Source of the DNA: JBDTVS01 sp040007095
Lineage (GTDB): Bacteria > Acidobacteriota > Vicinamibacteria > Vicinamibacterales > CAVVIG01
Length of the DNA: 64,000 bases
Direction: 5' to 3'
Assembly: GCA_040007095.1 (NCBI GenBank)
Contig: JBDTVS010000162.1
Coordinates: 1-64,000, forward strand
Positions 8,914 through 19,800 of this stretch are shown here, piece by piece (positions within the stretch are counted from its first letter, which is position 1; the number at the start of each line of letters is the position of its first letter). The position numbers and the translations under genes are program-made. Below the pieces are notes generated by a model. The model worked only from the letters and a program-made list of their open reading frames with translations, made no database searches and was not told the DNA's origin.

Positions 8914-11900
8914 TCAGCTCAAACGGCGTGCATTCGGCACTGGTGCATCTGTTCGATCGCGCATTACGCGGCCGGCGGTCCGGGGACGGGACACGATCGC
9001 CGGCGTCGACGGCTCGGCACGATCGGCGCGGAGCCGTTCGATCTCGCGGGCGAGTCCGGCGACGGTCGGCCCCATGAAAAAGCTCCGCAGCGGCAGCTCC
9101 ACGCCGAACGCCTCGCCGACACGCGACGCGACCTGCGTCGCGAGCAGCGAGTGGCCGCCAAGCTCGAAGAAATCGTCCGAGGTCCCCACGCGCGCCACGC
9201 TGAGGAGGTCTTCCCACATCGCGCAGAGCGACGCCTCGGTCGGCGTGACGGGCGCGACGTACGGGATTGCCCGCTCCGCGTCGTGTTCGGGTTGCGGCAG
9301 CGCCGCGCGATCCACCTTGCCGTTCGGCGTGAGCGGGAGCTCGCTCAGCACGAGCACACGCGACGGCACCATGTGGTCTGGCAGGCGGCCGGCCAGAAAC
9401 TGCCGCGCCGACTGTCCGTCGAGGGTCGTCTGATCGCGCGTCGCGACGTACGCGACCAGCGCGCGATTTCCGGGCTGATCCTCGCGGATGACGGCGACGG
9501 CATCCTGGACGTCCGGATGCTGCCGCAGCGTCGCCTCGACCTCGCCGAGCTCGATGCGGAAACCGCGCAGCTTCACCTGATGGTCGCGGCGGCCGAGGAA
9601 CCCGATCGTGCCGTCGGCCTGCACACGTGCCTGATCGCCCGTGCGGTACATGCGCGCACCCGGCCTGGCGTCGAACGGGTTGGGCAGGAAGCGCTCAGCG
9701 GTCAGGTCCGGCCGCCCCAGGTAACCGCGCGCGAGGCCGTCGCCGCCGGTGAACAACTCCCCGCAGACACTGATGGGCACCGGGTCGAACCAGGCGTCCA
9801 GCACGTAGACGGTGGTGTTCGCGATGGGTCTGCCGATTGACACGACCTCGCCGACATCCTCGGTGCGCGTCATCGGATGGCAGCACGTGAAGGTCGTGTT
9901 CTCCGTCGGGCCGAACCCGTTGATCACCCGGCACCCGCCCGACAGCAGCCGGCGCACGTGCGGAGCCGACAGCACGTCGCCGCCGGCGACTACCTGCCGC
10001 CGGCGCGCGAGACTGCCAGCCTGCGCATCCACCATCTGATGGAACAAGCCGGCCGTCAGCCAGACCGTGGTGACGCCGTGGTGATCGAGCAGCGCGGCAA
10101 GCTCGCCGAGCGACAGATTGCCGGACGGCGCGACGATCAGCCGGCCGCCGTTCAGCAGTGCGCCCCAGATTTCGAAGGTGGAGGCATCGAAGGCGAGCGG
10201 CGCGAACTGGAGCAGCACTTCGTCGGCCGAGAGCTGCACGTAGTCGGTGTCGCAGACGAGGCGTACGACCGCCCGGTGCGTCACGCTGACGCCCTTGGGT
10301 CGGCCGGTAGATCCCGACGTGTACATCACATACGCCAGGTTGTCCGGCACTGGACTGGCGCTGGTCTGGGTCGGCGAGTTCTTGCGCGGCGCGGTCGTCG
10401 AGGCGCCGTCTCCGTGCGCCCAGACCGCCGCGGCGAGGTCGACCACGTTCCACGGCCCGGCGGGGATCGTCGCGAGCGTCGGCGCATGCGCCAACACCGT
10501 CCTGACGCCCGCGTTGGCGAGCAGCCAGCCGATGCGGTCCTCCGGCCAGGCCGGATCGATCGGTACGTACGCGCCACCGGCTTTCAGGATCGCGACGAGC
10601 GCGACGATCATCTCGATGGACCGCTCGACACACAGGCCGACCGGGACGTCGGGGCCCACGCCCGCCTGGACGAGCCTCACCGCCACGTCGCTCGCGCGGC
10701 AATCCAGCTCACCGTAGGTCAGGCGCTCCCCGCCACACACGACCGCCACGCGATCAGCATGCGTCACCGCCTGCTGCGCGAAGCGCTCGTGGATGCACAC
10801 GTCGCGGGGATACGGGCTCGGCGGCGGGTTGACCATCTCGATCTGCCGCCGCTCGGCCGCGTCCAGCAGCGGCAGCGCCGACACGTCACGATCGGGCTCC
10901 GCGAGGGCGGCCCGCACGAGACGTTCGAAATGCGCCAGCATGCGACGAATGGTGGACGTGTCGAACAGGTCGCGGTTGTACTCGAGCAGTACCGTCGTCG
11001 CCGCCGGCTCGTCGACCACATACATGCTCAGATCGAACTTCGCGGTGGCTGTGTCCAGCGCCATCGGCGTGAGCGTTGCGCCCGGCAGAAGCACCCGCTC
11101 CTGTGGCGTGTTCTGCAGCGCGAACAACACTTGAAACAACGGGTTCCGGCTCAGGCTCCGATCGGGCTTGAGCGCATCGACCAGGGTCTCGAACGGCAGG
11201 TCCTGATGCGCAAACGCCTCGAGCGACCTCTCGCGGACACGCGTCACGACCTCACGGAAGCCCGGGCGGCCGGCCAGCGACGTGCGTAGCACCACCGTAT
11301 TGACGAAGAAGCCCACCAGCCCCTCGGTCTCCGGCCGGTTGCGGTTCGCAATCGGCGACCCGATGCCGATGTCCTCCTGCCCCGTGTAGCGGAAGAGCAG
11401 GACCTTGAACGCTGCGACCAGCGTCATGAACAGCGTCGCGTGGTGATCACGGCTGAAGCTTCGGAGCCGATCGGCCAGCGCGGGGTCGAGCGTCACATGC
11501 TCCACCCCACCGCGAAGCGTCGCCACCTCGGGCCGTGGGCGATCCGTTCCGAGGGCCAGTCGCGGCAGCGCCGCCAGCCGACCGGTCCAGTATTCGAGCT
11601 GACGGGCCATGTCCGCGCTCTGCAGCCACTGCTGCTGCCATCGCGCGTAGTCCGTGTACTGAATGGGCAGGTCAGGCAACGGCGCTGGGCGGCCGGCCGC
11701 AAATGCCGCATACAGCTCGCCGAGCTCGCGCACGATCACACCCATCGACCATCCATCCGACACGATGTGATGCATCACCAGGACGACGACGGCATCGTCT
11801 GGACCCAAGCGGAGCCGCGTCAATCGGAGCATGGGACCCTGGTGGAGGTCGAACGGCCGTTCGAGCTCCTCGCGCACCAGCTTTTCGACCGCGCGATCGC

Positions 11901-12297
11901 GCTCGCTCGACTCAAGCGCCGACAGGTCGTCGCACGTCATCGACGGCAGACGTCCGTCGGCCGTCTGCATCGGCACGCCATCGCACTCGGTGAAGCGTGC
12001 CGCGAGGATCTGATGGCGCACGGCCATCGCCTCGAGGCAGCGCGCGAGCACGCGGTCGTCGATGGGCCCGGTCACACGCAACACCGCCGGTATGTGGTAC
12101 GCGGAGCTCGCCGCGGTCCCGAGTCGATCGAGGAACCAGAGCCGCCGCTGACCGCTCGACAGCACCGAAGGTCCATCGGACCGGACGGGCGCGATCGACG
12201 ACGCGGCCGGCACGGCGAAGCCCTCTTCGGCCAGCAGGAGCTGCAGCAGCTCCTCGCGTTCGTCGAGACCTCCCGGCGTCCTGCTCTGCGTGTCCAT
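8914..12297 (-). CDS. NRPS single module, C-A(Val)-T
   Basis: A 1127-residue elongation module. An N-terminal segment of about 50 residues is followed by C (HHIVSDGWS near 174), A (YTSGSTG near 660) and T (GGHSLLATQ near 1045). The code read from FDASTFEIW, TVWLTAGLF, VVAGGD and NGFGPTENTTF is DAFWVGGTFK, a known Val-type code. The open frame extends upstream to 12891, but that part is a shadow of the PKS gene. The ATG at 12297 lies two bases after the PKS stop and begins a normal NRPS N-terminus (MDTQSRTPGG). It should accept the beta-hydroxyacyl chain from the PKS at 12300-16898. No methylation or epimerization domain is present. Confidence 0.93.
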   Translation of the reverse strand: MDTQSRTPGGLDEREELLQLLLAEEGFAVPAASSIAPVRSDGPSVLSSGQRRLWFLDRLGTAASSAYHIPAVLRVTGPIDDRVLARCLEAMAVRHQILAARFTECDGVPMQTADGRLPSMTCDDLSALESSERDRAVEKLVREELERPFDLHQGPMLRLTRLRLGPDDAVVVLVMHHIVSDGWSMGVIVRELGELYAAFAAGRPAPLPDLPIQYTDYARWQQQWLQSADMARQLEYWTGRLAALPRLALGTDRPRPEVATLRGGVEHVTLDPALADRLRSFSRDHHATLFMTLVAAFKVLLFRYTGQEDIGIGSPIANRNRPETEGLVGFFVNTVVLRTSLAGRPGFREVVTRVRERSLEAFAHQDLPFETLVDALKPDRSLSRNPLFQVLFALQNTPQERVLLPGATLTPMALDTATAKFDLSMYVVDEPAATTVLLEYNRDLFDTSTIRRMLAHFERLVRAALAEPDRDVSALPLLDAAERRQIEMVNPPPSPYPRDVCIHERFAQQAVTHADRVAVVCGGERLTYGELDCRASDVAVRLVQAGVGPDVPVGLCVERSIEMIVALVAILKAGGAYVPIDPAWPEDRIGWLLANAGVRTVLAHAPTLATIPAGPWNVVDLAAAVWAHGDGASTTAPRKNSPTQTSASPVPDNLAYVMYTSGSTGRPKGVSVTHRAVVRLVCDTDYVQLSADEVLLQFAPLAFDASTFEIWGALLNGGRLIVAPSGNLSLGELAALLDHHGVTTVWLTAGLFHQMVDAQAGSLARRRQVVAGGDVLSAPHVRRLLSGGCRVINGFGPTENTTFTCCHPMTRTEDVGEVVSIGRPIANTTVYVLDAWFDPVPISVCGELFTGGDGLARGYLGRPDLTAERFLPNPFDARPGARMYRTGDQARVQADGTIGFLGRRDHQVKLRGFRIELGEVEATLRQHPDVQDAVAVIREDQPGNRALVAYVATRDQTTLDGQSARQFLAGRLPDHMVPSRVLVLSELPLTPNGKVDRAALPQPEHDAERAIPYVAPVTPTEASLCAMWEDLLSVARVGTSDDFFELGGHSLLATQVASRVGEAFGVELPLRSFFMGPTVAGLAREIERLRADRAEPSTPAIVSRPRTAGRVMRDRTDAPVPNARRLS

Positions 12298-12299
12298 GA

Positions 12300-15200
12300 T
12301 CACGCACCCTCGAGCGCGGGGTCCGCCGTCTGCCGCTTGCGCTGCAACAGAGCCCGGACCTGGTCGGCCGACAATCCGTCCACCATCGCGCGGAGACGCG
12401 CGGTCGCCGCGACCTGTCCGCGCGCGGTCTCGTGGGCCGCCAGCCGCTCCGCCATCGCCGCGACCGTCGTCGCCTCGAACAGGCTGCGTAGCGGCAGGTC
12501 GACACCGAAGCGCATACGCAGCCGCGACAGGAGCTGGGTGGCCAGCAACGAATGCCCTCCGAGCTCGAAGAACTCGTCCTCGACACCGACCCGTTCGACA
12601 CCGAGCAATTCGCACCAGATGGCGGCCACCGCCTGCTCGACGTCGTTGCTCGGGGCCACGAACGCGCGTGCGAGCGCGGGACGTGGATGACGGGGCGCGC
12701 CGGGTGACGCGGTCGCCGAAGCGCGGCCGGGATTGATCCACTCCGCCATGCGCGCCTGCAGGTCCCCCGCCGCGACGACAATCTGGGGCCCGACGTCCAG
12801 CGCAAGCACGCGCCCGATCACCTCGGCCGCCTGCTTCGTCGTGATGCCGAGAGGCGCCGCTGCACCCTCCGCCGGCGCCCATCCGTCCCACGCGACGCTG
12901 ATCCAGCGGGTTCCCGCGCGCCGATCCTCCTTCGATGCGAAGGCGTCGATGAAGTTGTTGGCCGCCGCGTAGGCGCCGAACCCGAGACCGCCGAGCACCA
13001 CCGACAGCGACGAGGTGAGCACGCAGAAATCCAGCGGACGGTCCTCGAGCGCGTGCGCGAGGGCTTCGACCCCGCTGACCTTCGCGGCGAACTGCGCCTC
13101 GCCGTGCGCGACGTCCGTCTCGGCGATCGCCCGGGTCGCCGATTCGCCGGAGGTGCCGGCCGCGTGCACGACGCCATCCAACCGGCCGAAGCGGCCGACG
13201 ATCTCGTCGACCAGGGCGCGAACGGCGTCAGCGTTGGCCACGTCGGCGGTCGCGATCGTCACCGCGCAGCCCTGCTGCTCCAGCCTTCTCACACGACGAA
13301 TCGCGCGGGCGACCGGATCCTGCGCCGACGCCGTCTGCAGCAAGCCGTCCCACATCGCGACATCCGGCAGTCCCGTCCTTCCGGCCAGCACGAGACCGAG
13401 CGGCGCGCGGTCCGCCAGCGCCTCCGCGATCGTGAGCCCAACGTGACCCAGTCCGCCGGTGACGAGGTACACGCCACCCTCGCGGACGCACGCCGTCGTC
13501 GAAGCAGCCGCGGACGGCACCGCCTCGAACTCTCGAACCCATCGATGCGCTCCCCGCAGCGCCACGACAGACTCCGCGGCGTCGCGCGTCAGTTCCGCGA
13601 CCAGCCGATCGAGCGATCGCCCGCTCGCCATTGAGTCGTCGACATCAATGACGCGCGAGACGATATGGGGATATTCCTGCGCCGCCACCATACTCAGGCC
13701 GTGCAGGACGGCGTGGCCAGGCCGCAGCGGCTCGGTGCCCGTCACGTCGCAGGCGCCGGTCGTGACCACCTCGAGCCGCATCGGTTTGAAGACGCCTTCG
13801 CGGCCCAGGGCCTGAACGAGCCACAGAAGGCTGTAGAACGCTTCCCGCCAATCGGACCCGGCGTCGCCGCTGTCGTCCAGACTCGCACCATCCACACCGA
13901 AAGCGTGAACGATGACGTCCGGCAGGGCACCACGCTCGCGCAGCCATCGCACGAGGGTCACGTGATCGTCGGCCACCCGGGGCCGAATCACGATCGGCTC
14001 CCCGTCCATCCCGGGCGCAGCGCCGGGCGTCACGATCGTCACCCTGTGGCCCGCCGCGCGCAATCGCTCGACGAGCGGGTCTAGCGCACCCGTGCGCCCC
14101 GCAAGCACGAGCCACGACAGAGGCGCCGTCGCGCGAGGGTCGTCCTGCGGCGCGAGTGGCCGGCGGCGCCAGAGCGGGGCGAGTATGGACGGGCCCGTCG
14201 AACGCGTGGAGGATCCACGTCGCGCCGGGACGCTCTCGATCGGATCGACCCAGTAACGACGCCGCTCGAATGGATAGGTGGGCAGGACAACGCGCCGCCG
14301 GCGCTCGCCGGCGGAGAACGCGTTCCAATCGACGACGACGCCCGCGGTCCAGAGTCGCCCGAGCGTCGCGAGCACATGGGCCTGCTCCGCGACGGGCCGG
14401 GAACCATGAGGCAGCGACGTCTCCACGTGGACCAGGGCGCCGTCAGGCGCCGACTGCCGCAGCAGCGTGCTCAGCGTGCGGCCGGGCCCCACTTCGAGGT
14501 ACACCGAATGGCCGGCGCCGATGAGCGTGCGCACGCCCCGCGCGAACCGCACCGGTTCGCGCAGGTGACGGACCCAATATCCGGGATCGCAGGCCTCATC
14601 GTCGGTCAACCATGTGCCGGTCAGGTTCGAGATGCACGGGATCCGCGGCGGACGCCGTGTGGTGCGATCGATCAGTTCCCTGAACGGCGACAGCACACCA
14701 TCCATCGTCGAGGAGTGGAAGGCATGAGAGGTCTGCAGCCGGACGTGGTGGATGTCCCGCTCTGCCAATGCGCGCTGCAGCGCCTCGATGGACGGAGTGG
14801 GGCCCGACACCACCGTCGCGGCCGGCGCGTTCAACACCGCAATGGCCAGGTGCTCGTCGAGCAGAGGCCGGATCGCGTCTTCGTCGAGCGGTATCGCCAG
14901 CATCCCCCCTGCCGGCGTTGCCTGCATGAGCTGCCCGCGCGCGCACACGAGCCGCAAAGCGTCTTCGAGCGTGAAGACGTCGGCCAGGCATGCCGCCACG
15001 TATTCGCCGAGGCTGTGGCCGATGAGTGCGACCGGCGTCACACCCCACGCCATCCAGAGACGCGCGAGCGCGTACTCGATGGCGAAGAGCGCCGGCTGCG
15101 CGTGACGCGTCTCGCGCAGCCTGGCCGCCGCCGCGTCGGGATCGCCGTCCACGAACAGCAGATCTCTCAGGTCGAGGTCGAGAGACGCGCCCACCGCGGC

Positions 15201-16898
15201 GGCACAGCGATCGAAAGCGTCGCGGAACACCGGTTCCTGCTGATACAGCTCCCGGCCCATGTTCACATGTTGAGCGCCCTGGCCCGGCAGCATGAACACG
15301 ACGCCTGCTGCGCCGGTGACCGGGACGTTCGATCGCGACACGCGCGGGGCGGGCACCGCGGTAAGGGCGTCGACCAATTCCCGCGTGTCGCGACACACCA
15401 GGCTGGCGCGCCACGGAAACTCGTGCCGACCGGTCTGAAGCGTCCAGGCGGCGTCGGACAGCGGCAGCGCCGGATGTTCCTGCAGCCGGGCGGCGTGCCG
15501 GTCCAGCACGTGATCGAGGGCCGTTTCGCTGCGCGCCGACCACACGAGCAGCTGGTAGTCGCGGGAGGGGCCGGACGGCGGAACCGGCGGCGCCTCCTCG
15601 AGCACGACGTGCGCGTTCGTGCCGCCGATCCCGAACGAGCTCACGCCAGCACGGCGCGGCGTGTCATGCGACGGCCAGTCGGACAGTTGCTTTGGGACGA
15701 AAAACGGGCTGTCTTCGAGGTCGAGTTCGGGATTCGCGGTGGCGAAATGCAGGCTCGGCGGAATGCGGCCGTGCTCTACCGCGTGCACGGACTTGATCAG
15801 GCTGGTCACACCGGCGGCCGCATCGAGGTGTCCCAGGTTGCTCTTGATCGACCCGATGGCGCAGGTCGCCGGTCGGAACGCGCCCCGCTTGAACACACGG
15901 CCAAGCGCCTTCACCTCCACCGGATCGCCCAGCGGTGTTCCGGTACCGTGCGCTTCGACGTACCCGATCGTGCCCGGCTCGACGCCCGCCACCGCGAGCG
16001 CGGCCGCGATGACCTTCGCCTGTCCGTCCACGCTCGGAGCCGTGTAGCCGACCTTGCGCGCCCCGTCGTTGTTCACGGCGCTGCCCCGGATCACCGCGTG
16101 CACGTGCGCGCCGTGCGCAAGCGCGTCCTCGAGGCGCTCCAGCACCACCACTCCGACGCCCTGCCCGCCAACCGTCCCGTCCGCGCGCGCATCGAAGGGC
16201 CGGCAGTGTCCGTCGCGCGAGCGCACACCGCCCTCGGTGTGCAGATACCCCGTCCGCTGCGGGAGGCCGATCGACACCCCGCCCGCCAGCGCGATGTCCG
16301 ACTCTCCACTGAGCAGCGACTGACACGCGAGGTGCACCGCGACGAGCGAGGTGGAACAGGCCGTCTGGACGGTGAAGCTCGAACCGCGAAGATCCAGCTT
16401 GTACGAGACGCGCGTCGCGAGGTGATCGCCCAGGTTGGCGATGGCGGCCTGGAACTCCCCTGCGGCTTCGACCGCTGCCGGATTGTAGAGGAGATTCGAG
16501 AGCGCGTAGGTGTTCATGCTGCAGCCGGCGTAAACGCCGATCGCGCCGCGCGCCCGTGCCGGGTCGCAGCCGGCCGCCTCCAGCGCTTCCCAGGCGCACT
16601 CGAGGAATACGCGGTGCTGCGGATCGGTAATCTCCGCCTCTCGTGCGTTGAAGCCGAAGAACTCCGCGTCGAAGCGCTCGACGTCGTCGAGGATCGCGCC
16701 GGCCTTCACGTACCGCGGATCGTCGAGCAGCGCTGGATTGACTCCGGCGGCGATCATTTCCGCGTCGGTGAACGCGGAAATGCTCTCCACCCCCGCGCAG
16801 AGGTTGCGCCAGAGCGCATCGACCGTGACGGCGCCGGGAAACCGGCCCGCCATGCCGATGACGGCGATCTCCAGACCGCTCGAGGGAAGCTGGCTCAT
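12300..16898 (-). CDS. Type I PKS module, KS-AT(malonyl)-KR-ACP
   Basis: This 1532-residue protein is predicted to extend the chain by one malonyl unit and reduce the beta-ketone to an alcohol. KS has Cys in ACSTS near 184 plus EAHGTGT and KSNLGHL. AT has GHSLGEY near 626 and HAFHS near 726, the usual malonyl-CoA signature. KR has VTGGLGHVG near 1145 and the catalytic Ser and Tyr in LTSSLS and GAYAAANN near 1308. The ACP has GGHSLLATQ near 1446. There is no dehydratase. KR stereotype is unclear, because neither an LDD motif nor the A-type Trp is evident. The ATG overlaps the stop of the preceding Ser NRPS (ATGA), and the following Val NRPS starts two bases after its stop. It forms the internal NRPS-PKS-NRPS bridge of the peptide block. 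Confidence 0.94.
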   Translation of the reverse strand: MSQLPSSGLEIAVIGMAGRFPGAVTVDALWRNLCAGVESISAFTDAEMIAAGVNPALLDDPRYVKAGAILDDVERFDAEFFGFNAREAEITDPQHRVFLECAWEALEAAGCDPARARGAIGVYAGCSMNTYALSNLLYNPAAVEAAGEFQAAIANLGDHLATRVSYKLDLRGSSFTVQTACSTSLVAVHLACQSLLSGESDIALAGGVSIGLPQRTGYLHTEGGVRSRDGHCRPFDARADGTVGGQGVGVVVLERLEDALAHGAHVHAVIRGSAVNNDGARKVGYTAPSVDGQAKVIAAALAVAGVEPGTIGYVEAHGTGTPLGDPVEVKALGRVFKRGAFRPATCAIGSIKSNLGHLDAAAGVTSLIKSVHAVEHGRIPPSLHFATANPELDLEDSPFFVPKQLSDWPSHDTPRRAGVSSFGIGGTNAHVVLEEAPPVPPSGPSRDYQLLVWSARSETALDHVLDRHAARLQEHPALPLSDAAWTLQTGRHEFPWRASLVCRDTRELVDALTAVPAPRVSRSNVPVTGAAGVVFMLPGQGAQHVNMGRELYQQEPVFRDAFDRCAAAVGASLDLDLRDLLFVDGDPDAAAARLRETRHAQPALFAIEYALARLWMAWGVTPVALIGHSLGEYVAACLADVFTLEDALRLVCARGQLMQATPAGGMLAIPLDEDAIRPLLDEHLAIAVLNAPAATVVSGPTPSIEALQRALAERDIHHVRLQTSHAFHSSTMDGVLSPFRELIDRTTRRPPRIPCISNLTGTWLTDDEACDPGYWVRHLREPVRFARGVRTLIGAGHSVYLEVGPGRTLSTLLRQSAPDGALVHVETSLPHGSRPVAEQAHVLATLGRLWTAGVVVDWNAFSAGERRRRVVLPTYPFERRRYWVDPIESVPARRGSSTRSTGPSILAPLWRRRPLAPQDDPRATAPLSWLVLAGRTGALDPLVERLRAAGHRVTIVTPGAAPGMDGEPIVIRPRVADDHVTLVRWLRERGALPDVIVHAFGVDGASLDDSGDAGSDWREAFYSLLWLVQALGREGVFKPMRLEVVTTGACDVTGTEPLRPGHAVLHGLSMVAAQEYPHIVSRVIDVDDSMASGRSLDRLVAELTRDAAESVVALRGAHRWVREFEAVPSAAASTTACVREGGVYLVTGGLGHVGLTIAEALADRAPLGLVLAGRTGLPDVAMWDGLLQTASAQDPVARAIRRVRRLEQQGCAVTIATADVANADAVRALVDEIVGRFGRLDGVVHAAGTSGESATRAIAETDVAHGEAQFAAKVSGVEALAHALEDRPLDFCVLTSSLSVVLGGLGFGAYAAANNFIDAFASKEDRRAGTRWISVAWDGWAPAEGAAAPLGITTKQAAEVIGRVLALDVGPQIVVAAGDLQARMAEWINPGRASATASPGAPRHPRPALARAFVAPSNDVEQAVAAIWCELLGVERVGVEDEFFELGGHSLLATQLLSRLRMRFGVDLPLRSLFEATTVAAMAERLAAHETARGQVAATARLRAMVDGLSADQVRALLQRKRQTADPALEGA

Positions 16899-19800
16899 CG
16901 CGACGACTCGATCCCCGTCTTGCGCGCGCGCTGCTGCCTCAACCGGTCCACACCGGCCAGACGTTGCGCGTGCGCGGCTTCCGCAGACGACGCCGGTTCG
17001 ATGGCCGAGCCGTCGCCGGCGAGTCGCGCCGCCAGCGCGGCGATGGTCGGGAACGCAAACAGGTCCACGATCGCGACGTCCATCGCCGCCGGCACGGCTT
17101 CGCGCAGCTTGCCCCAGACTCGCATCGCAAGCAGCGACTGGCCGCCGACGTCGAAGAAGTTGTCGTCCATGCCGACCTGGTCGAGGCCCAGGACGTCCCG
17201 CCAGATCCCGGCAATCGTCTGCTCGAGCGGAGTGCGCGGCGCACGAAACGCGGTCCGGAGGTACGGGCGGCTTGCGTCCGGCGCCGGCAAGCCGGCCCGA
17301 TCCAGCTTGCCGTTGGACAGCCGAGGTAGCGCCGGCATGGAGACGACGACGCTCGGCACCATATAGTCCGGCAGCTGCCCCCGCGTCGCAGCACGCAGGG
17401 TTTCGCCCCCGGCGGTGCCAACCACATACGCCACGAGTCGCACGTCACCTGGCCGATCCTCGCGCGCGAGCACGACGCACTCCTGCACGCCGTCCACGCC
17501 GCGCAGCACCGACTCGATCTCTCCCGGCTCGATCCGAAACCCGCGCAGCTTCACCTGGAAGTCCTGGCGGCCCAGATACTCGATCGCTCCATCTTCTCGA
17601 TACCGCGCGCGATCGCCGGTGCGATACAGGCGACTGCCAGGTGGCCCGTACGGATCCGGCACGAACCGCGCAGCCGTCAGGTCCGGCCGACCCAAGTACC
17701 CCCGGCCGACGTTGACGCCACCGATCATCAGCTCGCCCGCCACCCCGATCGGCACCGCCGTCAGCCCGTCATCCACGACGTGGAGCTGCGTATTCGCGAT
17801 GGGACGACCGATGGGCACGGGCCGCGGTCCGCCACGTTCACATCGCCAGGACGTCACGTCCACTGCGGCTTCCGTCGGACCGTACAGGTTGTGGACCTCG
17901 GCCCACGGCAGCAGACGCAGCGCGGCCTCCTTGGTGTCGAACCCGAGCGCCTCACCGCTGCAGATGATCCGGCGGATCGATCGACACTGCGCCACATCGG
18001 GATGACTCAGGAACGCGTCGAGCTGCGACGGCACGAAGTGCACGGTCGTCACCCCGGCCCGAACGATGCGATCGATCAGATAGGCGACGTCCTTGTGCCC
18101 CTCGGGCCGGGCCAGCACGACGCGCGCACCGGTGCCGAGCGCCCAGAACAGCTCCCACACCGAGACGTCGAAGCTCACCGGCGTCTTCTGCAGCACGACG
18201 TCGTCCGCCACGAGCGTGTAGGCCGCCTGCATCCACCGCAGCCGGTTGACGATGCCCGCGTGCGAGTTGATCGCCCCCTTGGGCTTGCCGGTCGAGCCGG
18301 ACGTGTAGATTACGTATGCGGCCTGCAGGCCCACGCCGCTGGATCCGAGCGACCGGCCCGACGGCTCGAGGGCCTGTACGTCCTCGACGCACACGACGTG
18401 AGCGGCCGGCAGTTCCCCAGCTGACGCGAGCGTGCGCGACGTCACCACGACGCGTGCGCCGGCATCGGCGAGCATCCACTGCCGTCGAACCCGCGGCTCG
18501 CCCGGTACGATCGGCAGATACGCGCCGCCCGCGCGAAGCACGCCGAGCACCGCCACCAACAGGTGCACGGATCGATCGAGGCAGACGGCCACGATCGTCT
18601 CCGGCCCGACGCCAAGCCGCCGCAGCTGCGCGGCGAGCCCCTCGGCGCGCCCCCAGAGTTGCGTGTAGGTGAGCGCGGACTGCTCGTCGGCCACCGCGAG
18701 CGCGTCCGGCGTCCGTCGCACCTGCGCCGCAATCCACTCATCGAGGCTGGGGTTCTCGTCGTCCGGCCAGCGCCGCGTGGTGGCATTGAATCGGGTGACC
18801 GCGAGCGCTTCCTCCGCGGCCGGCAGCACACGCACCGCGCCCACACGGGTCTGAGCGTCGGAGGCGCTGATGCCGTTGAGCGCCTCGGCGAGATGGTCGA
18901 GCAGCCGCAGAATTTTTGTCCGATCGAAGCGATGGCCGTCGTAGGTCGCGCGCAGCCGGAGCGGCGACTCGGGAAAGCCGAAGATCGTCAGGGGGAAGCT
19001 CGTCCGCTCGAACGCGCGTACGTCTGCAAGACGCAGGCGCCCGTCCTCGCTGGTCATCTCGCGGGGCGCCGGGTAGTTCGCGAACACGAGCACCGTATCG
19101 AACAGCGCCGTATTGCGCGCCAGCGGACTCCAGCGCTGCACGTCGACCAGCGGCGAATAATCGAAGGCCCGCGCGGCGGCCTGCTGCTGCTGGAGCTCGC
19201 GCACCCAGTCGACGACCCGTGCGGCCGGGTCGATGCGGACGCGCACCGGGAGCGTGTTGATGAACATCCCGACCATCCGGTCGGCGCCGGAGAGCTCTGC
19301 GGGTCGGCCGGCGACAGCCGCACCGTAGACGACATCGCGCGATCCCGTGTGACAGCCCAGCGCGATCGCCCAGGCGGCCTGCACGAGCGTGTTCATCGTC
19401 ACCAGGTGCTGCCGCGCGAAGTGCTCGAGCGCCACGCTCGACGAGCGCGACAGTTGTCGTTCGGCGACGTCGTGGGAGCCGGCGGCCGGGGTGGTGCGGT
19501 CGGCGCCGGCGAGATGCGTCGGCTCGGCGAACCCGGCCAGATAGCCGCGCCAGAATCGCTCCGAGGCGTCGCCATCCTGCCGCTGCAACCACGCGATGTA
19601 ATCGCGGAACGGCCGCCGGCTCTCGTGCGGCGGCTCGCGGCCGTCACGCAGCGCGCTGTAGGCCGCGATGACTTCCGCCATCACGATCGGCACGCTCCAG
19701 CCATCGAGCTGGAGGTGATGGTGGGTCCAGACGAACTGGTGCCGGTCCGGTCCGAGGTGCAGCAACGCCACCCGCATGAGCGGCGCGCGAGAGAGATCGA

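Noticed and set aside
12298..12891. Upstream extension of the Val NRPS by 198 codons
   Set aside because: The added sequence is a shadow of the PKS ACP/KR region and is low-complexity. The ATG at 12297 lies two bases after the PKS stop and gives a normal NRPS N-terminus.
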